Positions 24,097 through 32,833 of a DNA stretch of 64,000 nt are shown here, piece by piece (the first letter of the stretch is position 1; the number at the start of each line of letters is the position of its first letter). The stretch lies in the NCBI GenBank assembly GCA_034110565.1, contig JAWUYY010000033.1:15754-79753 (forward strand), given 5' to 3'. The position numbers were made by a program, and so were the translations under genes. Under the pieces are notes generated by a model. The model saw only the letters and a program-made list of their open reading frames with translations. It had not been told where the DNA came from and ran no database searches. This DNA comes from Bermanella sp034110565 (GTDB lineage: Bacteria; Pseudomonadota; Gammaproteobacteria; Pseudomonadales; Oceanobacteraceae).

Positions 24097-24209
24097 TACA
24101 ATGCGCACCTAATTTGCACAGGTGGGCCGATGCTAGATTCAGCGCCCAACCTCCAGCCAAAGATATTATTTAGAAAGCGGGATAGGGTTTAACCTTTGTC
24201 CCGCTTTTT
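24097..24209 (+). promoter_or_regulatory. carA leader with leader peptide and intrinsic attenuator
   Basis: A TACAAT -10 element (24097-24102) predicts transcription from about 24109. The roughly 140-base leader contains a 20-codon ORF (24130-24192) and an intrinsic terminator: AAAGCGGGA (24174-24182) pairs with TCCCGCTTT (24199-24207), followed by T residues, with an inner AGG/CCT stem. The stop codon of the leader ORF falls in the terminator loop, so a ribosome that translates to the end covers the upstream arm and stops the terminator from forming. This is the logic of pyrBI-type attenuation. The -35 element is poor. Confidence 0.75.
24130..24192 (+). CDS. Putative car operon leader peptide
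   Basis: A 20-codon reading frame, MLDSAPNLQPKILFRKRDRV, that starts at ATG 24130 after an AGGTGGG ribosome binding site and stops at TAA 24190 inside the terminator loop. Arginine codons AGA, CGG and AGG occur at positions 15, 17 and 19, directly within or beside the left arm of the terminator. Arginine is one end product of the carbamoyl phosphate made by CarAB, so charging of tRNA-Arg could set ribosome position. An A/T-rich stretch just before the stem could equally allow UTP-sensitive pausing. Whether it senses arginine, pyrimidine or both is not decided by the sequence. Confidence 0.65.
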   Translation: MLDSAPNLQPKILFRKRDRV

Positions 24210-24247
24210 TGCGACTTGTCCACTTGCAATGTCACGAGGAAGAAGCC

Positions 24248-25390
24248 TTGCCTAAGCCAGCTATTCTTGCGCTTGAAGACGGAAGTATCTTTAAAGGAAC
24301 CGCCATTGGAGCGGATGGTGAATCTGTTGGAGAGGTTGTTTTTAACACCTCCATGACAGGTTACCAAGAGATTCTGACCGACCCTTCTTATTGCCGCCAA
24401 ATTGTTACACTTACTTATCCACACATTGGTAATTATGGAACCAATGATGAAGACGCCGAATGCGATCGCATTTGGGCCGCCGGATTAGTGATTCGCGATC
24501 TCCCCCTAGTTGCTAGCAACTTTCGAAGCCAACAAGCCCTTGATGAATACTTAATTGAACGTAACGTTGTCGGTATTTCCGATATTGATACGCGTCGATT
24601 AACCCGTATTCTTCGTGAAAAAGGTAGCTTAAGCGGTTGCGTCATGGCGGGTGATGATATTGACGAAGCTCGTGCACTTGAGCTAGCCAAAAGTTTTCCA
24701 GGCCTTAAAGGCATGGATCTAGCCAAAGAAGTGACCACGGATAAAAACTATCCTTGGAAAGAAGGCAGTTGGCAGCTTGGTCGTGAGCCAGGCAAAGGTC
24801 ACCAAGACGTGACTGACACTCCATTTAAAGTGGTTGCCTACGATTACGGTGTTAAGCGTAATATCTTGCGCATGCTGGCGGATCGCGGTTGCGACTTAAC
24901 GGTTGTTCCGGCACAAACTCCGGCAAGCGAAGTATTGGCCATGAACCCTGATGGCATCTTCTTATCAAATGGCCCAGGTGATCCTGAGCCGTGTGATTAC
25001 GCCATTACTGCGATCAAAGAAATACTAGAAACCGATATTCCGGTATTTGGTATTTGCTTGGGTCATCAGTTATTGGCGTTAGCCAGCGGTGCAAAAACAT
25101 TAAAAATGGGCCATGGCCATCACGGTGGTAATCACCCAGTGCAAAACCTAGATGATAAGACGGTATTAATCACCGCACAGAACCATGGTTTTGCAGTAAG
25201 CGAAGACGGTCTACCGGCTAACTTACGTGTGACCCATAAGTCTTTGTTCGATGGCACCACTCAAGGTATTCATCGCACAGACAAGCCTGCGTTTAGTTTT
25301 CAGGGTCACCCTGAAGCCAGCCCAGGTCCACACGATGCAGCGCCATTGTTTGACCATTTCATTGAATTGATGACAGCCCGTAAAGCTTAG
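24248..25390 (+). CDS. carA: Carbamoyl-phosphate synthase small subunit CarA
   Basis: A 380-residue glutaminase subunit that supplies ammonia to CarB. I place the start at TTG 24248 (MPKPAILALEDGSIFKG), ahead of which CACGAGGA gives a ribosome binding site; the frame is open upstream but runs into the attenuator. Residues 1-190 form the CarA N-terminal domain and 193-380 the class I amidotransferase, with Cys270 (FGICLGHQ), His354 and Glu356 (GHPEASPGPHD) as the catalytic triad. The length matches E. coli CarA (382). It is the first gene of the carAB operon, with carB following after 14 bases. Confidence 0.97.
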   Translation: MPKPAILALEDGSIFKGTAIGADGESVGEVVFNTSMTGYQEILTDPSYCRQIVTLTYPHIGNYGTNDEDAECDRIWAAGLVIRDLPLVASNFRSQQALDEYLIERNVVGISDIDTRRLTRILREKGSLSGCVMAGDDIDEARALELAKSFPGLKGMDLAKEVTTDKNYPWKEGSWQLGREPGKGHQDVTDTPFKVVAYDYGVKRNILRMLADRGCDLTVVPAQTPASEVLAMNPDGIFLSNGPGDPEPCDYAITAIKEILETDIPVFGICLGHQLLALASGAKTLKMGHGHHGGNHPVQNLDDKTVLITAQNHGFAVSEDGLPANLRVTHKSLFDGTTQGIHRTDKPAFSFQGHPEASPGPHDAAPLFDHFIELMTARKA

Positions 25391-25404
25391 TTGGAGAGAG
25401 AGCC

Positions 25405-28400
25405 ATGCCAAAACGCACGGACATAGAAAGTATTCTAATTATCGGCGCGGGCCCTATTGTTATTGGTCAGGCCTGCGAATTTGACTACTCTGGTGCACAG
25501 GCGTGTAAAGCCCTGCGCGAAGAAGGTTATAGAGTCATCTTGGTGAACTCTAACCCAGCCACCATCATGACTGACCCTTCAATGGCCGATGCCACCTACA
25601 TCGAGCCAATCACCATAGAGTCAGTGACTAAAATCATTGAAAAAGAACGTCCAGACGTTTTACTGCCAACTATGGGCGGTCAAACCGCATTGAACTGTGC
25701 ATTGGGTCTTGAAGCGGCTGGTGTACTGGAAAAATACGGCGTTGAAATGATCGGCGCGAACGCTGATGTTATCGACAAAGCGGAAGATCGTAGCCGTTTT
25801 GATAAAGCCATGAAAAAGATTGGTTTGGATTGTCCGCGTGCGGGCATTGCACACACCATGGCAGAAGCGTGGGAAGTACAAAAAGATTTAGGCTTCCCTT
25901 GTATCATTCGTCCTTCTTTCACTATGGGTGGTACCGGTGGTGGTATTGCGTATAACAAAGAAGAGTTCGAAGAAATCTGTACTCGCGGTTTGGATTTATC
26001 CCCAACCAGCGAATTGCTAATCGATGAATCGTTAATCGGTTGGAAAGAATACGAGATGGAAGTGGTTCGTGACAAAAACGACAACTGCATCATCGTTTGT
26101 TCAATCGAAAACTTTGACCCTATGGGTGTGCACACAGGTGACTCTATTACCGTGGCGCCTGCACAAACATTGTCAGATAAAGAACTGCAAATCATGCGTA
26201 ATGCCTCTTTGGCAGTACTGCGTGAAATTGGCGTAGAAACCGGCGGCTCAAACGTACAATTTGGTATTAATCCAGTTGACGGTCGTATGGTTGTCATCGA
26301 AATGAATCCACGTGTATCGCGTTCATCTGCGTTAGCGTCTAAAGCCACAGGTTTCCCGATTGCGAAAATCGCAGCGAAACTGGCTATTGGCTATACCCTT
26401 GATGAATTGCAAAACGATATCACGGGTGGTCGTACACCGGCATCGTTTGAGCCTTCGATCGATTACGTTGTGACTAAGATCCCTCGTTTCACTTTCGAGA
26501 AATTCCCGCAAGCGGATGCACGCTTAACCACACAGATGAAATCTGTCGGTGAAGTCATGGCCATTGGCCGTACTCAGCAAGAATCTTTGCAAAAAGCATT
26601 GCGCGGTCTAGAAGTGGGTGCGACTGGTTTTGATCCGATTATCGACATCAAAGCTGATGGCGCAAAAGAAAAAATCATCTCTGAATTAAATACCCCAGGG
26701 GCCGAGCGCATTTGGTACATAGGTGATGCGTTCCGTATCGGTATGAGCGTTGAAGAAATCTTCGATTGCTGCGCAGTGGACCCTTGGTTCTTAGTTCAAA
26801 TTGAAGACCTCATTAAAGAAGAAGCGAAAGTTGCTGAAAGTTCATTAACGTCTTTAACCGCTGATCGTATTTATCGTTTGAAGCGCAAAGGCTTCTCCGA
26901 TGCACGCTTGTCTACGTTGCTCGGCGTGAAAGAAAAAGCATTTCGTAAGTACCGTCAGAAATTAAACATTCGTCCGGTTTATAAGCGCGTTGATACGTGT
27001 GCAGCTGAATTCTCTACGGATACGGCGTACATGTACTCCACGTATGAAGAAGAATGTGAAGCTAACCCAACGGATCGCGATAAAATCATCGTTCTTGGTG
27101 GTGGCCCTAACCGTATCGGTCAAGGTATTGAATTCGATTATTGTTGTGTACACGCCGCTTTTGCAGCAAAAGAATTAGGTTACGAAGCCATAATGGTGAA
27201 CTGTAACCCTGAGACTGTTTCTACGGATTACGATACGTCTGACCGTTTGTACTTTGAACCGGTTACCCTTGAAGACGTGCTAGAAATTGTCGACAAAGAA
27301 AAGCCAAAAGGCGTAATCGTTCAGTACGGTGGTCAAACGCCACTGAAACTAGCGGAAGAGTTAGAAGCGGCAGGCGTACCGATTATTGGTACCTCACCTG
27401 AAGCCATCGACCGTGCAGAAGACCGTGAACGCTTCCAGCAAATGATTCAGCGCTTAGGTCTTAAGCAACCGGTTAACGCAACGGTTACCTCTACAGAAGA
27501 AGCAGTAACAAGCGCAGTTAAAATTGGTTATCCGCTGGTGGTTCGTCCATCTTATGTACTGGGTGGTCGCGCCATGGAAATTGTGAACAACGAAGAAGCC
27601 CTTCGTCGTTACATGACCACTGCGGTAAAAGTCTCTAACGACTCACCTGTCTTGCTTGATTACTTCTTGAACCGTGCGGTTGAAGTAGATATCGATGCCA
27701 TCTGTGATGGCGAACAAGTCGTGATTGGTGCCATCATGCAGCACATCGAACAAGCCGGTATTCACTCAGGTGACTCAGCGTGTTCATTACCGCCTTACAG
27801 CTTGCCCGATGACGTGCAAGATGAAATGCGTAAGCAAGTGGCCGCTATGGCGTTAGAGCTGGGTGTTGTGGGCTTAATGAATACACAGCTGGCTTGGCAA
27901 GATGGTGAGATTTATGTGATCGAGGTGAATCCTCGTGCATCACGTACAGTACCATTTGTGTCTAAGTGTATCGGCACGTCATTAGCATCAATTGCAGCGA
28001 AAGTGATGATGGGTAAATCTTTAGCGGAACTGGGTTTCACTAAAGAAATTATTCCGCCTTATTACTCTGTAAAAGAAGCGGTGTTCCCATTCAATAAATT
28101 CCAAGGTGTTGACCCGATTCTTGGGCCAGAAATGAAATCCACTGGCGAAGTAATGGGCGCAGGCGAAACCTTCGGTGAAGCCTTCTTCAAAGCACAGTTA
28201 GGTGCCGGTGAGAAATTACCGACAGAAGGTAACGTGTTTATGTCAGTACGCGATGCTGACAAAGAAGGTGTTGTCGAAGTGGCTAAAGGCCTTAAAGCCT
28301 TAGGCTTTAACCTAGTAGCCACCTCCGGTACGTTCAAAGCACTGGATGCGGCTGGCATTGACGTTAAGCGTGTTAATAAAGTAAACGAAGGTCGCCCACA

Positions 28401-28623
28401 CATTGTGGATATGATCAAAAACGATGAAATCGCCATGAGCGTGAATACCACAGATGGCCCTGTGGCCATTGCGGATTCAGCTGAGATTCGTCGTAGTGCA
28501 TTGCAGCACAAAGTTTACTACACTACTACGTTAGCCGGTGCAGAAGCCGTGGTGAAAGCATTAGAATCAGAGGGCCTAAAAACGGTTCGTCGTTTACAAG
28601 AGTTGCATGCAACGATTAAGTAA
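25405..28623 (+). CDS. carB: Carbamoyl-phosphate synthase large subunit CarB
   Basis: A 1072-residue synthetase making carbamoyl phosphate from bicarbonate, ammonia and two ATP, feeding arginine and pyrimidine synthesis. It has the expected duplicated plan: the N-terminal half (1-400) with IIGAGPIVIGQACEFDYSGA, an oligomerisation segment (400-550), the second half (550-935) opening with VLGGGPNRIGQGIEFDYCC, and the C-terminal allosteric domain (936-1072). ATP-grasp motifs (IRPSFTMGGTGGGIAYN and VRPSYVLGGRAMEI) are intact. A GGAGAG ribosome binding site precedes the ATG, and a strong terminator follows the gene. No insertions or frameshifts are seen. Confidence 0.99.
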   Translation: MPKRTDIESILIIGAGPIVIGQACEFDYSGAQACKALREEGYRVILVNSNPATIMTDPSMADATYIEPITIESVTKIIEKERPDVLLPTMGGQTALNCALGLEAAGVLEKYGVEMIGANADVIDKAEDRSRFDKAMKKIGLDCPRAGIAHTMAEAWEVQKDLGFPCIIRPSFTMGGTGGGIAYNKEEFEEICTRGLDLSPTSELLIDESLIGWKEYEMEVVRDKNDNCIIVCSIENFDPMGVHTGDSITVAPAQTLSDKELQIMRNASLAVLREIGVETGGSNVQFGINPVDGRMVVIEMNPRVSRSSALASKATGFPIAKIAAKLAIGYTLDELQNDITGGRTPASFEPSIDYVVTKIPRFTFEKFPQADARLTTQMKSVGEVMAIGRTQQESLQKALRGLEVGATGFDPIIDIKADGAKEKIISELNTPGAERIWYIGDAFRIGMSVEEIFDCCAVDPWFLVQIEDLIKEEAKVAESSLTSLTADRIYRLKRKGFSDARLSTLLGVKEKAFRKYRQKLNIRPVYKRVDTCAAEFSTDTAYMYSTYEEECEANPTDRDKIIVLGGGPNRIGQGIEFDYCCVHAAFAAKELGYEAIMVNCNPETVSTDYDTSDRLYFEPVTLEDVLEIVDKEKPKGVIVQYGGQTPLKLAEELEAAGVPIIGTSPEAIDRAEDRERFQQMIQRLGLKQPVNATVTSTEEAVTSAVKIGYPLVVRPSYVLGGRAMEIVNNEEALRRYMTTAVKVSNDSPVLLDYFLNRAVEVDIDAICDGEQVVIGAIMQHIEQAGIHSGDSACSLPPYSLPDDVQDEMRKQVAAMALELGVVGLMNTQLAWQDGEIYVIEVNPRASRTVPFVSKCIGTSLASIAAKVMMGKSLAELGFTKEIIPPYYSVKEAVFPFNKFQGVDPILGPEMKSTGEVMGAGETFGEAFFKAQLGAGEKLPTEGNVFMSVRDADKEGVVEVAKGLKALGFNLVATSGTFKALDAAGIDVKRVNKVNEGRPHIVDMIKNDEIAMSVNTTDGPVAIADSAEIRRSALQHKVYYTTTLAGAEAVVKALESEGLKTVRRLQELHATIK

Positions 28624-28642
28624 ACCTGAGTTTTAATGTGCG

Positions 28643-28675
28643 AATAAGGGCCTTATGGCCCTTATTCTCGTTTTA
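28643..28675 (+). terminator. Terminator of the carAB operon
   Basis: The stem AATAAGGGCC/GGCCCTTATT with a TTAT loop, followed by a T-rich tail, separates carB from greA, so greA has its own promoter in the following 150 bases. Confidence 0.8.
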
Positions 28676-28830
28676 GGGTTTTAAGTTTCCCGCTAACCTT
28701 AGTAACCAGTTTTGATTGCATTATATTGATGGCAGTCGCATACATGCATTGAGAATAAGAAAAGTGATTGCAGTGTTGTGAAGCAGTAAGAGTCACCGCT
28801 TTAATCGCCCGCCTTTTAATAGGAGTGAAT

Positions 28831-29307
28831 ATGCAAAAAGTACCAATGACCGTAATGGGTGAAAAAAACCTACGCGCAGAATTAGAGCAACTTAAGAAAG
28901 TCGAGCGCCCTAAAGTAATTAAAGAAATTGCCATAGCGCGAGAACACGGTGATTTAAAAGAAAACGCTGAGTACCACGCGGCTCGCGAGCAGCAAGGTTT
29001 CATTGAAGGACGCATTCAAGATATTGAGGGCAAGCTTTCAAATGTTCAGATCATCGATATCAGCACTATGCCAAAAAATGGCAAGGTGATCTTTGGTACC
29101 ACAGTGAAATTAATTAATGTGGATACGGAAGAACAAAAGCAATATCAAATCGTAGGTGAAGATGAAGCGGACGTGCCTAAGGGTAAAATCAGTTCAGGAT
29201 CACCCATTGCGCGCGCTCTTCTTGGTAAAGAAGAAGGTGATGTGGTTGTGGTAAAAGTGCCTAACGGTGATATCGAATACGAAATCGAAGAAGTACTTTA
29301 TATTTAA
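28831..29307 (+). CDS. greA: Transcription elongation factor GreA
   Basis: A 158-residue factor that helps stalled RNA polymerase cleave the backtracked transcript. The start is ATG 28831 (MQKVPMTVMGEKNLRAEL) with AGGAGTG upstream; a longer TTG frame is rejected. The N-terminal coiled coil carries the acidic tip (the EHGDLKENAEYHAAREQQGF region, near 40-60), which chelates the catalytic metal. The C-terminal domain binds polymerase (IVGEDEADVPKGKIS). The length matches the family. It is the last gene of the conserved dnaJ-dapB-carAB-greA set and ends at its own terminator. Confidence 0.98.
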   Translation: MQKVPMTVMGEKNLRAELEQLKKVERPKVIKEIAIAREHGDLKENAEYHAAREQQGFIEGRIQDIEGKLSNVQIIDISTMPKNGKVIFGTTVKLINVDTEEQKQYQIVGEDEADVPKGKISSGSPIARALLGKEEGDVVVVKVPNGDIEYEIEEVLYI

Positions 29308-29335
29308 TGAGTCAATGTTAAATATTCGTCATACC

Positions 29336-29367
29336 AAAAAGCCCAGTCATTATTAACTGGGCTTTTT
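29336..29367 (+). terminator. Terminator after greA
   Basis: A5-GCCCAGT, an eight-base loop, then ACTGGGC-T5 form a 12-bp stem including the A/T tract. Confidence 0.85.
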
Positions 29368-29400
29368 CATTTTTTATGATGCATAAAATAGGTCGCAGAC

Positions 29401-30042
29401 ATGTCGTTACACTTTAATGAGCAACAACAAGCATTGTTTGAAAGTCTGCTGCAAGCACGTCGTGATGTCCGTGGTAATCATTTTCTACGCAATAAGCCTG
29501 TAGGTGACGATGATATTCAGCGTATCTTGCAGGCTGCGTTGTGGGCGCCATCGGTTGGTTATTCGCAGCCTTGGCGGTTTGTGGTGATTAGCAACGATGG
29601 CATTAAGCAACAAGTAGCAGATAGTTTTAAACGAGAAAACGCAAAAGCAGCCCATTTATTTGATGAAAAACAACAGCAATATCAACAGTTAAAACTAGAA
29701 GGTATTCATGAATCACCAGTGAATATTGCTGTGTTTTATGAAGCGTCGGATTCTCCTGTGTTGGGACAAACCTCTATGCAACAGATGGGAGAGTACAGCG
29801 TGGTGTGCGCAGTACAAAATATGTGGTTAATGGCGCGCTCAATGAATATTGGCATGGGTTGGGTCAGTATTTTAAATCCAGATGAGGTGAAGACGATTTT
29901 GTCCGCACCGCAAAACCATAAGCTGGTGGCTTATTTATGCGTAGGGAAAGTAGATGAATTCTTAGAGCGGCCTGAGCTTGAGCAATTGAAGTGGGAGAAA
30001 GCAAAAGCATTGGAAAGTGTGGTTAGTTATGACGGTTTTTAA
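29401..30042 (+). CDS. bluB: 5,6-dimethylbenzimidazole synthase BluB
   Basis: A 213-residue flavin-destroying oxygenase that converts reduced FMN into 5,6-dimethylbenzimidazole, the lower ligand of cobalamin. It belongs to the nitroreductase fold: RRDVRGNHF near 20-28, the active-site region WAPSVGYSQPWRFVVI near 50-65 and GMGWVSILNP near 155-165 are BluB signatures. No other cobalamin gene is adjacent and no cobalamin riboswitch precedes it, so it may serve corrinoid remodelling from an imported precursor. The start is ATG 29401, 33 bases after the greA terminator; the ribosome binding site is weak. Confidence 0.9.
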   Translation: MSLHFNEQQQALFESLLQARRDVRGNHFLRNKPVGDDDIQRILQAALWAPSVGYSQPWRFVVISNDGIKQQVADSFKRENAKAAHLFDEKQQQYQQLKLEGIHESPVNIAVFYEASDSPVLGQTSMQQMGEYSVVCAVQNMWLMARSMNIGMGWVSILNPDEVKTILSAPQNHKLVAYLCVGKVDEFLERPELEQLKWEKAKALESVVSYDGF

Positions 30043-30131
30043 ATGTGGATATAGACAGAGCTAAGCGTAGGAAAGGTGACAATCAGGGCTTAATGATCCT
30101 TATCGTTATGGATGCATAAAAGCAGAAAGAT

Positions 30132-30161
30132 AAAAAGCCAGTTACCGGTAACTGGCTTTTT
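30132..30161. terminator. Bidirectional terminator between bluB and thioesterase
   Basis: A perfect 30-bp palindrome with 15-base arms (A5-GCCAGTTACC and its complement), flanked by T runs on both strands. It can end both convergent transcripts. Confidence 0.9.
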
Positions 30162-30164
30162 AGT

Positions 30165-30668
30165 TTAGGTGTATGCAGACTCAAATGCTTCGTCGTCTTC
30201 GTTTTCAATGGCTTTCATCATGCACTGTAATTTAAAACGTGCCTCTCTGCGTTTAACCGCTTTGTTCCAGCGACGCTTCTGTGTGTCATTTTCGATGACG
30301 AGTTCAGGGACTTGGGCAGTTTTTCCATCTTTCATGGCGACCATGGTGAAGAAACAGGTGTGGGTGTGGCGCACGGTTTTTTCTTGAATGTTTTCGGCAA
30401 TAACCTTGATGCCGATTTCCATAGAACTGCGTCCCGTGTAATTAACGGTCGCTAAGCAGGTGACCATTTCACCGATGTGTATAGGCTGCTTAAATAATAC
30501 GTTATCAACAGAAAGAGTCACGGCGTAATGCCCGCTGTATCGCATAGCGCATGTGTAGGCTACTTTATCGAGTAGTTTAAGTAACTCCCCCCCATGCATA
30601 TTGCCAGAAAAATTGGCCATGGATGGTGTGACCAGCTCGGTCATTTCAGTTTGGATAATCTGCCCCAT
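30165..30668 (-). CDS. Acyl-CoA thioesterase, hotdog fold (YciA-like)
   Basis: A 167-residue hotdog-fold thioesterase that hydrolyses acyl-CoA. The start is ATG 30668 (MGQIIQTEMTELVTPSMANF) with GGAG eight bases upstream; the track allows a start 16 codons earlier with no good ribosome binding site. The motif NFSGNMHGGELLKLLDKVAY near 20-40 places the active-site helix as in YciA and acyl-CoA hydrolases. The C-terminal extension (about 120-167) is charged and rich in Arg/Lys/Glu. The substrate range is not predictable. It is convergent with bluB. Confidence 0.88.
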   Translation of the reverse strand: MGQIIQTEMTELVTPSMANFSGNMHGGELLKLLDKVAYTCAMRYSGHYAVTLSVDNVLFKQPIHIGEMVTCLATVNYTGRSSMEIGIKVIAENIQEKTVRHTHTCFFTMVAMKDGKTAQVPELVIENDTQKRRWNKAVKRREARFKLQCMMKAIENEDDEAFESAYT

Positions 30669-31099
30669 TGCGACTCCATTATCGGGTATTGCCGTATGAT
30701 TAATTTGCAAAACCACATGGGTAAGTGGCTTTGCAGGCTAGGGTTCTTATGGAACCGTTGCGGTCTAAATGCTAGGTAATGCAGTTAGTATTGGTAGGCG
30801 TTAAGGCGTAAACCTTGCCAAAAAATACAAGAGCACGGTTTATGAACCCTGGCGCCAAGTCCCCAAAATACAGTAGCTGCTTATGCGACTTATTAGTGCG
30901 CAACGGTAGCTGAGTTGATGATATTTTGGAGCCTGAATTATATAGATATTCTTCGATAAAGCACGGGTATTGCTCTTAACTTAAACAGTTAGGTGTCATA
31001 CAAATGCTTTTGTGAAAGCCCTTTTACATGTTGATACGCATGGCATTCCCTATAATTTACAAGTAACAATCTTATTGACGAAAGATTAATAAAAAAACG
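30669..31099. other. Intergenic region between thioesterase and glutathione peroxidase
   Basis: About 430 bases with no ORF of note. A TATAAT at about 31050 on the plus strand has no good -35 partner at the proper distance and no plus-strand gene downstream. I see no repeats or structured RNA that I can support. Confidence 0.4.
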
Positions 31100-31567
31100 T
31101 TAGAGCGCCTGTTCGATGGCTTGCACAATGCTTTCGTTTAGAGGGTCAAGCTTAGCGTTAAAGCGTTGCAGTATGTGCCCGTCTTTACTGACTAAGAACT
31201 TAGCGAAGTTCCATTCTATATCGTCCCCGCCTTCAACTAAAAATTCATATAGTGGGTGGCGATTGTCACCGTTCACTTCAATTTTTGTTGTCATGGGAAA
31301 ATCAACGGAGAACTTCGTGGTACAAAAGTCAGCAATCTCTTGGTCGCTGCCAGGTTCTTGTTTGCCAAATTGATTGCAAGGCACGCCTAATACGACAAGC
31401 CCTTTATCTTTATATCGCTCATACAGGGCTTGGAGTCCTTCGTATTGTGGCGTTAAGCCACATTCACTGGCGACATTGACCACAAGTACGGCTTTGTTTT
31501 CAAAGTCGCTTAGTTGTAAGGCTTGGCCGTTTAAGCTGTCGATTGCAATATCGTAAAAAGATGTCAT
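31100..31567 (-). CDS. Glutathione peroxidase family thiol peroxidase
   Basis: A 155-residue peroxidase that reduces hydroperoxides. The peroxidatic cysteine is Cys36 in VNVASECGLTPQYEGL, and the second motif GVPCNQFGKQEPGS (near 61-74) holds the resolving region and catalytic Gln. WNFAKFLVSKDGH near 119-131 supplies the catalytic Trp/Asn. It uses cysteine rather than selenocysteine, and bacterial members commonly use thioredoxin. Its ATG overlaps by four bases the stop of the upstream glycosyltransferase gene (ATGA), so the two are translated from one message. Confidence 0.95.
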   Translation of the reverse strand: MTSFYDIAIDSLNGQALQLSDFENKAVLVVNVASECGLTPQYEGLQALYERYKDKGLVVLGVPCNQFGKQEPGSDQEIADFCTTKFSVDFPMTTKIEVNGDNRHPLYEFLVEGGDDIEWNFAKFLVSKDGHILQRFNAKLDPLNESIVQAIEQAL

Positions 31568-32673
31568 GGCGTTCTCCTTGATTGAATTGTTTGACTGGTC
31601 TGAATGAACAACTGCTCGTACTTAGGAATTAACTGATGCCAGTCATAATGGCATACATCCTTTAGTGGTGGCAGTCCTTGAGTTTGCCAATTATGTAAGA
31701 TTTGGCAGATGGATAAGGCTTCATCTTCGCTGGAAGCGTTATCGTACAAACAAGGGGTGGGAATCCATTCAGGATAGGCTAATCGGTTGGGGGCTAAAGG
31801 CACGCAGCCATAAGCGGCCCCTTCTAGTACTGCCAAACCTTGAAACTCATGATGGGCGGTAGATAACACCACATGATGCTGGGCCAGTTGGGCTAAATAC
31901 ATTTCTTTGCTCTCAAATGTGCCCATGTGTTTTACATTGGCAAGGCCTAGCTGTTGTAAGTGTTTAAATTGTGCAGGGATGTTGCGAAACGACATGCCGC
32001 AAATGGTGAACGCTATATTAAGTGCCCGTTGTTGTGATAACTCAATCACGCGAACCAAGGTGTCTGGGCCTTTGTCGTACTCCCACCTGTGATTCCAAAT
32101 TACCTTGAGCGTATCGCCTGCTTTAAATGTATGGTTTTCTAATTGGTGACAAGCCTGAATAGGCACAGGTAAAACCTGGGACTTTTGTTCGATGCAGTCA
32201 ATGGCATTGTTAGGAGCGTGGTCGGGTAAGCGATTAAATAAATCAGTAATGCCAGATAAAAAACTGCTTTGATTAAACTCACTATTGAACACGACTTGGT
32301 CAGCACTTAAAGCGCTGTATAGATTAACCATTTGTGGTTCGATACTGGCGTGTTGTTGATCACTTTTAGGGTAGGCAAACTGATTTTCATGAAAATAAAT
32401 AATACTTGGGATGTTTGCTAGGTTAGGCACAAGCCCTTTTAGAGTCGCAAGGTCCACCATGGATGTGGCCACAATTAAATCAAAAGGCCCCTGTAGCTTT
32501 GTTCTGTCTTCACCGAAGGCGAAACTTAACCCGTTACCACGAATACGCCAGCTAAAAAAACGCCCAGGCAATGTTAGATAACACCAATCATGCTGCGTCA
32601 TATGGGCCATTAGACCTTGGCACCAAGCCTTGTGGCTGTCGGTATCGTAAGCGCTGAGCAGTAAGATGCGCAT
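31564..32673 (-). CDS. DUF3524 glycosyltransferase, tRNA-queuosine mannosyltransferase-like
   Basis: A 369-residue two-domain glycosyltransferase. The N-terminal domain (1-180) begins MRILLLSAYDTDSHKAWCQG and contains the DUF3524 signatures TLPGRFFSWRIRGNGLSFA and IYFHENQFAYP. The C-terminal GT-B domain has NHRWEYDKGPDTLVR and the Glu-rich nucleotide-sugar site STAHHEFQGLAVLEGAAYGC. Animal members (GTDC1/QTMAN) add mannose to queuosine in tRNA-Asp; bacterial relatives share this fold, but I cannot confirm the same reaction. It overlaps the peroxidase gene by four bases, an operon with no obvious functional link. Confidence 0.85.
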   Translation of the reverse strand: MRILLLSAYDTDSHKAWCQGLMAHMTQHDWCYLTLPGRFFSWRIRGNGLSFAFGEDRTKLQGPFDLIVATSMVDLATLKGLVPNLANIPSIIYFHENQFAYPKSDQQHASIEPQMVNLYSALSADQVVFNSEFNQSSFLSGITDLFNRLPDHAPNNAIDCIEQKSQVLPVPIQACHQLENHTFKAGDTLKVIWNHRWEYDKGPDTLVRVIELSQQRALNIAFTICGMSFRNIPAQFKHLQQLGLANVKHMGTFESKEMYLAQLAQHHVVLSTAHHEFQGLAVLEGAAYGCVPLAPNRLAYPEWIPTPCLYDNASSEDEALSICQILHNWQTQGLPPLKDVCHYDWHQLIPKYEQLFIQTSQTIQSRRTP

Positions 32674-32789
32674 ATATAAAAGAAGGCCTTAGAAAAACAC
32701 GTATTCTACCGACATCATGGCTTTGTCAGCAAATGATTGAGTATCAGACTAAGGCTGCCTAGTATAGAGGTACTTTAAACCTTGACCCA

Positions 32790-32829
32790 ACAAGTGAATA
32801 CTGGTTCACTTGTTATGAATATGGATTCA
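32790..32829. promoter_or_regulatory. TetR-type operator ahead of the AidB-linked regulator
   Basis: An inverted repeat with 9-bp arms ACAAGTGAA (32790-32798) and TTCACTTGT (32805-32813) around a six-base centre lies 20 bases before the tetR start codon. A second, smaller inverted repeat TGAAT-ATGG-ATTCA (32816-32829) follows. Both share a TGAA/TTCA core. A TTGACC at 32783-32788 is a possible -35 element. The location suggests autorepression by the TetR protein and control of the acyl-CoA dehydrogenase gene downstream. Confidence 0.7.
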
Positions 32830-32833
32830 CTTT

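Noticed and set aside
24209..24247. Extended CarA N-terminus from TTG 24209
   Set aside because: The extra codons run through the T-run of the attenuator and are not CarA-like. The TTG at 24248 follows a ribosome binding site and gives the family length.
29300..29401. Cobalamin riboswitch before bluB
   Set aside because: The 93 bases between greA and bluB hold only the greA terminator. No B12-box-like sequence is present.
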